Source: JAIMBK01 sp040755975 (GTDB taxonomy: Bacteria; Bacillota; Desulfotomaculia; Desulfotomaculales; Nap2-2B). From it: 9,273 bases of DNA. The first letter of the stretch is position 1, and every line of letters starts with the position of its first letter. Location of the stretch: positions 1-9,273 of the forward strand of contig JBFLZY010000098.1 of the NCBI GenBank assembly GCA_040755975.1, written 5' to 3'. The notes beneath the pieces were generated by a model. It made no database searches and had not been told where the DNA came from. It saw only the letters and a list, made by a program, of their open reading frames with translations. Positions 1-5,540 of the stretch are shown piece by piece. Position numbers and translations under genes: made by a program.

Positions 1-334
1 CCTCGCTCACGAAAACCTTGACCACCGGCCGCATCACCTTTTTTACCGTCACTTTTTTCAGCCGCTCCTTTTCAATGCGCATAAAGAAGGTGCCCCAGTT
101 GTCGGTCGTCCAGATATCTTCCTCCACACCGTAAACTCCCAAAGCCTTCAAAAGGGTCCGGGTAGTTAAAAAGCCGACCAGGTCCCCTTCCTTGTCCAGC
201 ACGATTAAAGTGCGGTAGCCCGAGGGGAGCGAATCTTTCAACACTTTGATGGCGTGCTTTAAACTGTCGTTTACATTTACGGCGGCGTACTTAGACAGCG
301 GGACCATAATATCTCTGGCCACTCTTTCCGGCAT
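1..334 (-). CDS. CBS-domain protein, 3' end beyond the window
   Basis: A reading frame of 111 codons runs from an ATG at 334 off the left edge without a stop. It begins MPERVARDIMVPLSKYAAV. Residues about 9-66 form one CBS domain: an opening DIMVP, then TLIVLDKEGDLVGFLTTR, the usual strand-turn-strand of this fold. A second CBS domain seems to start near residue 98 with VKKVMRPVVKVF. Paired CBS domains usually bind adenine nucleotides (AMP, ATP or SAM) and regulate an attached or partner protein; no catalytic domain is visible here. The start is supported by AAGGAGG (plus-strand CCTCCTT at 343-349), 8 nt upstream of the ATG, and by a promoter further upstream. Family assignment is firm; the ligand and target cannot be read from the sequence. 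Confidence 0.85.
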   Translation of the reverse strand, partial: MPERVARDIMVPLSKYAAVNVNDSLKHAIKVLKDSLPSGYRTLIVLDKEGDLVGFLTTRTLLKALGVYGVEEDIWTTDNWGTFFMRIEKERLKKVTVKKVMRPVVKVFVSE

Positions 335-374
335 TTTATTTTCCTCCTTCTCTTCTTAATTATCCTTTGCCCTG

Positions 375-404
375 ATCATACCCCCTATTTAAAACCCGTG
401 CCAA
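375..404 (-). promoter_or_regulatory. Sigma-A-type promoter of the CBS-domain gene
   Basis: Read on the minus strand, TTGGCA (404-399) is followed after 18 bp by TATGAT (380-375). Both hexamers are close to the vegetative consensus. The -10 box lies 40 bp upstream of the ATG at 334, leaving room for the AAGGAGG site. Confidence 0.6.
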
Positions 405-565
405 TAAACAGGCCCTGAATTGTCTTTTTTCCGAGCCGAACGCAAAAAGAAAAAAGGCGAAAGTTTCACAAAATGTGATCTATATAGCGGGCGTTTGTGG
501 CCAGTCTATGGACAAAATAGGAAAAAATTTCCGAACAACTAATTCGCCATTTATTAGTAAACTTG

Positions 566-597
566 TTCACAAAATTGTAACAAATACCTGGTATAAT
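566..597 (+). promoter_or_regulatory. Extended -10 promoter with 11-bp-spaced repeats, response regulator gene
   Basis: TGGTATAAT at 589-597 is a perfect extended -10 element (TG-n-TATAAT), about 55 bp upstream of the GTG start. There is no good -35 hexamer at the right distance, which is common for activator-dependent promoters. Directly upstream are TTCACA (566-571) and GTAACA (577-582), spaced 11 bp start to start. That period is the one used by PhoB/PhoP-type DNA-binding domains on direct repeats. Promoter call is good; autoregulation is inference. Confidence 0.55.
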
Positions 598-652
598 TTC
601 TTAAGTTTGCGGGATCAAAGAAAAAGGCGGGGCAGGAAGGTGAGCGGCGAAC

Positions 653-1333
653 GTGGAGACCATTCTGGTGGTGGAAGACGAAGAATCCGTGCGGGATCTG
701 GTCAGCATGTACCTGAAAAAGGAAGGTTTCCGGGTGGAAACAGCCGAAGACGGCGAAAAGGCGCTGACCATGGCGCGCTCTTTCGCCCCTGACCTGATCT
801 TGCTCGATCTCATGCTTCCCAAACTGGACGGCTGGGCCGTCTGCAGGGAAATCAGGAAAACCACGTCCGTACCTATTATTATGCTTACCGCCAGGGGGGA
901 GGAGTTTGACCGGGTGCTGGGCCTGGAACTGGGCGCCGACGATTACATTACCAAGCCCTTTTCCCCCCGGGAAATGGTGGCCAGGGTCAAGGCCGTGCTG
1001 CGCCGGGCGAAGCTGGCCGGCAAGCAGAATACGGTCCTCAGTTATCCCGGCCTGCTGATTGATCATTCCGCCAGCCGGGTGGAAGCGGGGGGCCGGGAAA
1101 TTCAACTTACCCCCAAAGAATTTGAACTGTTGTGGTTTTTAGCCTCCCACCCCCGGCGCGTCTACTCGCGCGAACAATTGCTGGAAAACGTTTGGGGCTA
1201 CGCCTACCCCGGGGACCCCCGAACCGTGGATACGCACGTCAAGCGCCTGCGCGAAAAATTAAAAAATCCCGGCGCCAAAAACTATATCGTTACCGTCTGG
1301 GGAAAGGGCTACCGTTTCGAGACGGCGGAATGA
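653..1333 (+). CDS. OmpR/PhoB-family response regulator
   Basis: A 226-residue two-domain transcription factor. The receiver domain (about 1-118) has the full active site: acidic pair E8/D9, phospho-acceptor D52 in LILLDLMLP, T79 in IIMLTA, and K101 in the YITKPF motif. The winged-helix domain (about 128-224) has the signature run LTPKEFELLWFLASHP, then RTVDTHVKRLREKL and GKGYRFE. Length is normal for the family. The start is GTG at 653: the same frame has a TGA at 641-643, and AAGGTGA overlapping that stop is the ribosome binding site. No histidine kinase follows; the next gene is convergent, so this is an orphan regulator in this window. The kinase and regulon cannot be deduced. PhoB/PhoP, ResD or WalR-like roles are all possible. 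Confidence 0.93.
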   Translation: METILVVEDEESVRDLVSMYLKKEGFRVETAEDGEKALTMARSFAPDLILLDLMLPKLDGWAVCREIRKTTSVPIIMLTARGEEFDRVLGLELGADDYITKPFSPREMVARVKAVLRRAKLAGKQNTVLSYPGLLIDHSASRVEAGGREIQLTPKEFELLWFLASHPRRVYSREQLLENVWGYAYPGDPRTVDTHVKRLREKLKNPGAKNYIVTVWGKGYRFETAE

Positions 1334-1347
1334 ATGGGCGGCGGCGC

Positions 1348-2907
1348 TCAATCCGGGGGAAGCGCTCCGGTACGAATAGAGGGAGGAGATTTTTTCTTCC
1401 CCCCCAGAAAGAACACCAGCGGCAGGGCCAGGACCACCATGACGGTGCTGACCACGAAGGTGTCGCCGATGGCGCTGGCCATAGCCTGGCGCTGGGCAAC
1501 CATGCTTACCAGAGCCAGGGCGCTGTCTCCGGAAAGGCCGAGAGTTTTTTCAATAAGCAGCAGGGCCGGGGAAGCCGCCGGGGAAGCCAGAGAAAGCGTT
1601 TCCCGGAGGCGTTCAAAGTGAAAAGTATAGTTATTGGTCATGACGTAAGTAAGAAAAGCAATGCCCAGCGAAGCGGAAACCTGCCGGACCAGGTTGTTGT
1701 ATGAGGATCCCCGCCCGGAAAGGTGGGGCGGAAGGGCGTCCATCCCCGCGGTACCGATCGGCATCATGGCCAGCCCCATGCCGGCAGACCTGAGAACGAG
1801 CATCATCTGCAGCCAGTGGTAAGAAACGTCCAGATTCAGCCTGCGCAGCTCCCAGGTGGTCCAGACCACAATGAAAAGCCCGACCAGCGCGGGCGGCCGG
1901 GCGCCCACCCGGTCGTAGAGGCGGCCGCTTATGGGCATCAAAAGGCCGCTGGTCAGGGCGGCGGGCATCATGAGCAGGCCCGTCTGCATTGCGGTGTACC
2001 CCATCAGATTCTGCAGAAAAACGGGAATTAAAAAAAGCCCCCCGAAAAGGCCGATGGTTATTATGGCCGTGATGAGCAGGCTGGCGGCAAAGACGGGGTT
2101 GGTCAGCAGCCGCACGTCCAGCATGGGCTGTTCCTCCCCCAACTCCCAGATCACGAACATGAGCAAGAAAAAGAAGGAAACCACAAAGAGAGATATTATG
2201 TACTGGGAGGTCCAGCCTTTATCCTGGCCCTCGCTCAAGGCCAGGAGAAGCGCAAAGAAGCCCGCCCCCGCAAAAAAGCAGCCCACGAGGTCGAATCTGG
2301 CCTTCACCAGCCTGGTTTCCTGCAAAAAAGCCGCCGCCAGGAACATGCCCAGGACACCCACCGGAATATTGATGAGAAAGATCATGTGCCAGGAAACGTA
2401 ATCCACCAGGTACCCGCCCAGGGTGGGGCCGATGGTGGGAGCCATCATGGCCGATATCCCCCACACCCCCATCGCCAGGCCGGTTTTGTCGCGGGGCACG
2501 ATCCGGAAAATCATGCCCATGCTCACAGGAATGAGCATACCGCCTCCAACCGCCTGAATGACCCGCGCCACAATCAGGGAAGTATTGCTCCAGGCCAGGG
2601 CGCAAAGAAGCGAACCCAGCGTAAAAGAACCGAGGGAAAGGATATACATGCGCCGGTAGCCGAAAACGTCCCCCAGGTAGCCGCTGACGGGAATCACCAC
2701 CCCGCAGGCCAACAGGTAGGCCGTCAGCACCCACTGGATTTTATCCGCGCTCACGCCAAAAATAGCCATGAGCTTGGGCACGGCCACGTTGACGATGCTC
2801 CCGTCCAGAATGGCCATAAAGGAACCGATTACCAGTGTAAACAGCGCACGCCAGGGAAACGGCATTTCTTTTTTTATCCCGCTTTCTTCTTTTTGCAACG
2901 TCATCAC
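1348..2907 (-). CDS. emrB: MFS multidrug efflux transporter, DHA2 (EmrB/QacA) family
   Basis: A membrane protein of about 519 residues, the usual size for 14-helix drug:proton antiporters. Family marks: LDGSIVNVAVPKL near residues 34-46 (helix 1, motif D1), GYLGDVFGYRRM near 76-87 (motif A), and a motif C-like segment in helix 5, MMAPTIGPTLGGYL near 154-167. It should exchange protons for hydrophobic drugs or toxic metabolites in the cytoplasmic membrane. The start is GTG at 2907 or, as likely, the next codon ATG at 2904; the emrA stop ends at 2909, so translation is probably coupled. It works with the membrane fusion protein encoded immediately upstream. It converges on the response regulator with only 14 bp between stops and no clear terminator. 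Family is firm; substrate unknown, symbol by similarity. Confidence 0.92.
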   Translation of the reverse strand: MMTLQKEESGIKKEMPFPWRALFTLVIGSFMAILDGSIVNVAVPKLMAIFGVSADKIQWVLTAYLLACGVVIPVSGYLGDVFGYRRMYILSLGSFTLGSLLCALAWSNTSLIVARVIQAVGGGMLIPVSMGMIFRIVPRDKTGLAMGVWGISAMMAPTIGPTLGGYLVDYVSWHMIFLINIPVGVLGMFLAAAFLQETRLVKARFDLVGCFFAGAGFFALLLALSEGQDKGWTSQYIISLFVVSFFFLLMFVIWELGEEQPMLDVRLLTNPVFAASLLITAIITIGLFGGLFLIPVFLQNLMGYTAMQTGLLMMPAALTSGLLMPISGRLYDRVGARPPALVGLFIVVWTTWELRRLNLDVSYHWLQMMLVLRSAGMGLAMMPIGTAGMDALPPHLSGRGSSYNNLVRQVSASLGIAFLTYVMTNNYTFHFERLRETLSLASPAASPALLLIEKTLGLSGDSALALVSMVAQRQAMASAIGDTFVVSTVMVVLALPLVFFLGGKKKSPPSIRTGALPPD

Positions 2908-2908
2908 A

Positions 2909-3562
2909 TCACTTTACGTGCACCCGGACGTAGGCGTTCGTATCAACTTCCACGTATTCCGACGGGCGCTCGTCAAAAACAATTTTCACAGGTACCCGCT
3001 GCACCACTTTGGTAAAATTGCTCCCGCTGCCGGCGGGTAAAAGCGAAAAGGCAGAAAGGGAAGCCTTACCGATCCTTTCCACGTGACCCACATACTTGCT
3101 GCCCGGCTGCACATCCAGGGATATGTCCACCTTTTGGCCCACCTGAACCCGGCGCAGTCTGTCCTCCTCAATATTTGCCGTAACGTAGAGATTCCGGGGA
3201 TCAACCAGCATGAGAATGGGCTGGCCGGCCGCGGCAATCTCCCCTGGTTGGGCCAGCCTCTTTACGACAAGGCCGTCGATGGGCGATTTTACCAGCGCCA
3301 GGTCTGTGTTCGCCGAAGGGGACAGGGCGGTATCGTTCAGCCTGGCGACAACCTCGCCCGTCCGGACCGCCTGCCCCTCTTCCACGTTGATCTCCAGGAT
3401 TTCACCGGAAATCTGGGGGCTGACCTTAAAAATGTCCGCGCCTACTCTGGCGTCCTCGGTGGCCACGTAATAGTTGTTCATGTACCAGTAGTAAAAACTT
3501 ACCGCCCCAAGTGAAAGGATCATGAGCGCGGCCACGAGCAGGACAATTTTCTTGTTTTTCAT
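2909..3562 (-). CDS. emrA: EmrA/HlyD-type membrane fusion protein, short form
   Basis: A 217-residue protein with an N-terminal membrane anchor (about residues 5-27, after MKNKK). The two halves of the lipoyl-like domain follow (about 47-77 with ISGEILEINVEEGQAV, and 89-120 with VKSPIDGLVVKRLAQPGEI). A beta-barrel domain follows, ending in the EmrA-typical stretch SAFSLLPAGSGSNFTKVVQ and RVPVKIVF. EmrA of Gram-negatives has about 390 residues. Here the long coiled-coil hairpin between the lipoyl halves is reduced to about a dozen residues, as expected where no outer-membrane TolC channel has to be reached. GGAGGAG stands 8 nt before the ATG at 3562. It forms an operon with the MFS gene downstream, whose product it should assist. 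Confidence 0.9.
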   Translation of the reverse strand: MKNKKIVLLVAALMILSLGAVSFYYWYMNNYYVATEDARVGADIFKVSPQISGEILEINVEEGQAVRTGEVVARLNDTALSPSANTDLALVKSPIDGLVVKRLAQPGEIAAAGQPILMLVDPRNLYVTANIEEDRLRRVQVGQKVDISLDVQPGSKYVGHVERIGKASLSAFSLLPAGSGSNFTKVVQRVPVKIVFDERPSEYVEVDTNAYVRVHVK

Positions 3563-3870
3563 CCGTTAACTCCTCCAAACATTTTCAACGTTTGCGACCT
3601 CTCCACAGCGAACGGTTTTGCTCCTGGCGGGTCCTGGATAACAGAGGGTGACCGGACCTGACATACTTAAAATCAATAAATGTTAAATTAATTAACTAAT
3701 TAACATTAAATAGTTTATCCTTCCGGTCGGCAGCCGTCAAGATGAAAAATTAACGCTGCGCGGCCGGCGAGAAACATTCGTTCAAGGCGCCCTTGTCTTT
3801 CAAAAAATTGCAAATACCCGAATAATTACATGGACAATAAGGAATCCTAAAGAGCGGGAGGGTTTCCACT
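3563..3870. other. Divergent intergenic region, AT-rich core
   Basis: No gene is visible. The centre (about 3665-3720) is strongly AT-rich and holds the operator-like repeats listed separately. Nearer to emrA, at 3630-3658, an imperfect hairpin can form (GGTCC-T-GG pairing with CCGGACC) in what would be the emrA leader. On the other side, nothing close to the vegetative promoter consensus stands at a suitable distance before the small gene at 3871, which would fit an alternative sigma factor. Confidence 0.4.
3679..3707. promoter_or_regulatory. Operator-like repeats upstream of emrAB
   Basis: AATGTTAA (3679-3686) and TTAACATT (3700-3707) form an 8-bp inverted repeat around a 13-bp centre. Inside it the octamer TAATTAAC is repeated head to tail at 3689-3696 and 3697-3704, with the palindrome TTAATTAA at 3688-3695. 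Such AT-rich palindromes are typical of MarR- or TetR-type repressor sites, and drug pumps of this family are often controlled that way. No regulator gene is adjacent, so the protein that would bind is unknown. Confidence 0.5.
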
Positions 3871-4131
3871 ATGCTCAGCATCTTTAAGTTCATCAACCAG
3901 AATAAACCGAAGTTAAGAGAGCTTGACCCGACGACGGCCCAAAGAATTAAAGAAGGTGCTTTCGTCGTGAAAATAATCAGCGAAACCGAAGTGGCCGCCC
4001 GGAAGTGCGATTTTTACGCGGGCAACTGCACCGACCAAGAAATTGCCAACTATTTCCGGGAAGAAGCAGACAAGCTGCAGAAAGCCAAGCTTCTCTTTCA
4101 AGAGTACTACGAGGCCATGACCCAGGAGTGA
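3871..4131 (+). CDS. Small helical protein, function unknown
   Basis: An 86-residue charged protein without signal peptide or membrane segment. GGGAGGG at 3856-3862 stands 8 nt before the ATG, so it is very likely translated. The C-terminal two thirds look like two amphipathic helices, with a pattern CTDQEIANYFREEADKLQKA followed by a hydrophobic/acidic tail. Two cysteines lie close together (residues about 47 and 54). The spacing D-x2-I-x3-F-x3-AD resembles the downstream small protein, so the two may be distant paralogues of a ferritin-like or CotF-like helical hairpin. I do not recognise the family and assign no function. Its stop overlaps the ribosome binding site of the next gene, so the two form one operon. 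Confidence 0.8.
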   Translation: MLSIFKFINQNKPKLRELDPTTAQRIKEGAFVVKIISETEVAARKCDFYAGNCTDQEIANYFREEADKLQKAKLLFQEYYEAMTQE

Positions 4132-4137
4132 ACTAAT

Positions 4138-4332
4138 ATGAAATTTACGGATATGGATATGCTCCAGGATTACGAAAAAGACGCCCGGATGGCCTGTCTG
4201 TCTTTTACGTTGATCCAGACGGAAATCATTGATCCCACGCTGCGCCGGATGTTTGCCAAAGCTGCCGACGAAGCAGCCGTTTCGCAGCAAAAGGCAATGA
4301 ACCTGATCCTGTCGCGGGGTGACCGGGCGTAG
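4138..4332 (+). CDS. Small CotF-like/ferritin-like helical protein
   Basis: A 64-residue protein, second in the operon. AGGAG at 4124-4128, within the end of the preceding gene, is its ribosome binding site, and only 6 bp separate the two genes. The sequence opens with DMDMLQDYEKDARMAC and continues with EIIDPTLRRMFAKAADEAA. A 'D-M-L-x-D' start and a 'DP-x-LR-x-(M/L)' second helix are typical of the coat F (CotF) family, small helical proteins found in the spore coats of Firmicutes. That resemblance is by eye and the protein is shorter than CotF proper, so a spore-related role is tentative. It could equally be a cytoplasmic helical-bundle protein. Confidence 0.75.
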   Translation: MKFTDMDMLQDYEKDARMACLSFTLIQTEIIDPTLRRMFAKAADEAAVSQQKAMNLILSRGDRA

Positions 4333-4375
4333 GCCAAACAAGAAACAACCAACCCATTGTCTTGTTCCGCGGGAT

Positions 4376-4402
4376 AAAAAAGGCATCGCCCGTCAGGGCG
4401 AT
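4376..4402 (-). terminator. Rho-independent terminator, minus strand, for the NifX-like gene
   Basis: Read on the minus strand, ATCGCCC (4402-4396), loop TGAC, then GGGCGAT (4391-4385), followed after GCC by TTTTTT (4381-4376). The 7-bp GC-rich stem with a U tract is a typical intrinsic terminator. It lies about 107 bp downstream of the gene ending at 4509. On the plus strand the hairpin is followed by TAAAAATA, so it is at best weak for the small-protein operon ending at 4332. Confidence 0.7.
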
Positions 4403-4508
4403 TAAAAATATAGAAGGCTGAAAAAGCCATCTAAGTTTGTTAATTGGCAAGTTCAATAATGGCCAGGGGGCTACGGCATCTGGTCAAAATCACCTCAAGA
4501 ACTCATGG

Positions 4509-4856
4509 CTAAGAGCAGGTTGGTTCCAACATTTTTAACTGTTTCTCCCGGTAGCGATTCAACGCCTCCCGGACGGTCCCGCATATTCCGATACAATAAA
4601 CGTCTATACCCACGGCCTGCAACGCCACCCGTACGTTGGGTCCAATGCGCCCGGTCACCACGCAGATCACTTTCCGGTCGGCCAGCTCGCGGGCAACTTG
4701 TTTTCCAGACCTTCCTTCCGGGGTCAGCCTCGGGTTTGGTACGAATTCCCACTGTCCTGTTTGCATATCCATAATAACGAAGTAATTACACCGGCTAAAA
4801 CGGGGTTCTACCTGCACCTCCGGGTTTTTCCCCGTGGCGGTAACGGCTATTCTCAT
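4509..4856 (-). CDS. NifX/NifB-family iron-molybdenum cofactor-binding-like protein
   Basis: A 115-residue soluble protein of the dinitrogenase iron-molybdenum cofactor family (Pfam PF02579, as in NifX, NafY and the archaeal MTH1175-like proteins). It starts MRIAVTATG, has the family's ribonuclease-H-like pattern with RFSRCNYFVIMD near 19-30, VVTGRIGPNVRVAL near 67-80, and the final GIDVYCIGICGTVREAL. In nitrogen fixers these proteins carry or escort FeMo-cofactor precursors. The many small free-standing versions in anaerobes have no fixed function and are often near Mrp/MinD ATPases. No nif gene is visible here, so a nitrogenase role should not be assumed. The start at 4856 follows a GGGGGG run and AAGG. 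It has its own promoter and a terminator downstream. Confidence 0.88.
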   Translation of the reverse strand: MRIAVTATGKNPEVQVEPRFSRCNYFVIMDMQTGQWEFVPNPRLTPEGRSGKQVARELADRKVICVVTGRIGPNVRVALQAVGIDVYCIGICGTVREALNRYREKQLKMLEPTCS

Positions 4857-4892
4857 CCTTCATCCCCCCTTAACGAACCTTTGTTCATAACT

Positions 4893-4921
4893 ATTTTATT
4901 CCTCTTATGAAAATATGCCAA
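4893..4921 (-). promoter_or_regulatory. Sigma-A promoter of the NifX-like gene
   Basis: On the minus strand TTGGCA (4921-4916), a 17-bp spacer and TAAAAT (4898-4893), near-consensus with optimal spacing. The -10 box is 36 bp upstream of the ATG, giving a short leader. Confidence 0.7.
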
Positions 4922-4936
4922 TAATTAAACTGAGTT

Positions 4937-4962
4937 TTGTTAAAAACATCACAGGTTATAAG
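4937..4962 (+). promoter_or_regulatory. Possible promoter and Rex-like site before the HdrC-like gene
   Basis: TATAAG at 4957-4962 can serve as a -10 box with TTTTGT (4935-4940) 16 bp upstream. The stretch TTGTTAAAAACATCACAG (4937-4954) matches the Rex consensus TTGTGAAnnnnTTCACAA at 6 of 7 positions on the left and 5 of 7 on the right. Rex represses redox genes in Firmicutes according to NADH/NAD+. The site would cover the promoter of an electron-transfer gene, which is plausible but unproven. Confidence 0.35.
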
Positions 4963-4988
4963 TCATCGTTGCGGAGGAGTAATTTCAT

Positions 4989-5540
4989 TTGCACCACCTT
5001 TTCAAGCAGATTGATTTAAACAATGATTTCGCCCAAATGGTCCGGAAAAAAAGCGCGCAACCTATGGAACTGTGCTACCAGTGCCAGAAGTGCGCCGCCG
5101 GCTGCCCCATGGGCGAGCTTGGCGAATACGCTCCTCACCAGATTCTTCGCCTGGTGCAATTCGGGATGAAAGAGCGCGTCCTGAAAAGTTCGGCCATCTG
5201 GCTTTGTTTAAGCTGCGAAACCTGCTCCGCCCGTTGCCCGAACCAGATCGGGATTCCCGAAATAATGGATGTTTTGCGGGAAATGGCTTTCCGGGAAGGG
5301 ATCGTTTCCGGAGAAAAACGTACCCCTATCTTTCATCATCTCTTTTTGAATTTCGTAAAAAAGCGGGGCCGGGTCCACGAAGCAATCTTAATGTTGGAAT
5401 ATAAGCTAAAAAGCCGCGATCTCTTTTCCGACCTGGGAATCGGGCTAAAAATGTTTCAAAAAGGAAAATTACCCCTGCTCACTCCGGCCGTGGAAGATAA
5501 AAAAGCAATGCACAGGATCTTTACCAGGATACGGGATTAA
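4989..5540 (+). CDS. hdrC: Heterodisulfide reductase subunit C-like iron-sulfur protein
   Basis: A 183-residue protein, the normal length for HdrC. Two complete [4Fe-4S] motifs of the CxxCxxCxxxCP type are present: C29, C32, C35, C39 (CYQCQKCAAGCP) and C73, C76, C79, C83 (CLSCETCSARCP). The helical parts between and after them, including IPEIMDVLREMAFREG, are typical of HdrC. HdrC relays electrons between HdrA and the catalytic HdrB. In acetogens and sulfate reducers such modules take part in flavin-based bifurcation or menaquinone/ferredoxin transfer. The start is TTG at 4989, set by GGAGGAG at 4973-4979; the first in-frame ATG, codon 17, would be too late. HdrA and HdrB are absent here, and a possible first few codons of hdrB follow at 5569 (see findings). 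Confidence 0.92.
   Translation: MHHLFKQIDLNNDFAQMVRKKSAQPMELCYQCQKCAAGCPMGELGEYAPHQILRLVQFGMKERVLKSSAIWLCLSCETCSARCPNQIGIPEIMDVLREMAFREGIVSGEKRTPIFHHLFLNFVKKRGRVHEAILMLEYKLKSRDLFSDLGIGLKMFQKGKLPLLTPAVEDKKAMHRIFTRIRD

Larger units (their letters stand above)
335..652. other. Divergent regulatory region between CBS gene and response regulator
   Basis: No coding sequence is supported here; ORFs that cross it have no family resemblance or ribosome binding site. It holds one promoter for each flanking gene. The decamer TTCACAAAAT occurs twice in the same orientation, at 465-474 and 566-575. The first copy is part of an inverted repeat TCACA-AAA-TGTGA (466-478). The second lies just upstream of the response regulator's -10 box. 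GGAAA-AAA-TTTCC near 520 is a further short inverted repeat. The duplicated motif suggests a binding site for a regulator, perhaps the adjacent response regulator itself. Confidence 0.5.

Noticed and set aside
554..1105. 183-codon minus-strand frame over the response regulator
   Set aside because: Shadow of a clear receiver domain; no ribosome binding site and no family resemblance.
4385..4402. Terminator for the plus-strand small-protein operon
   Set aside because: No U tract follows on the plus strand; the U tract is on the minus-strand side.
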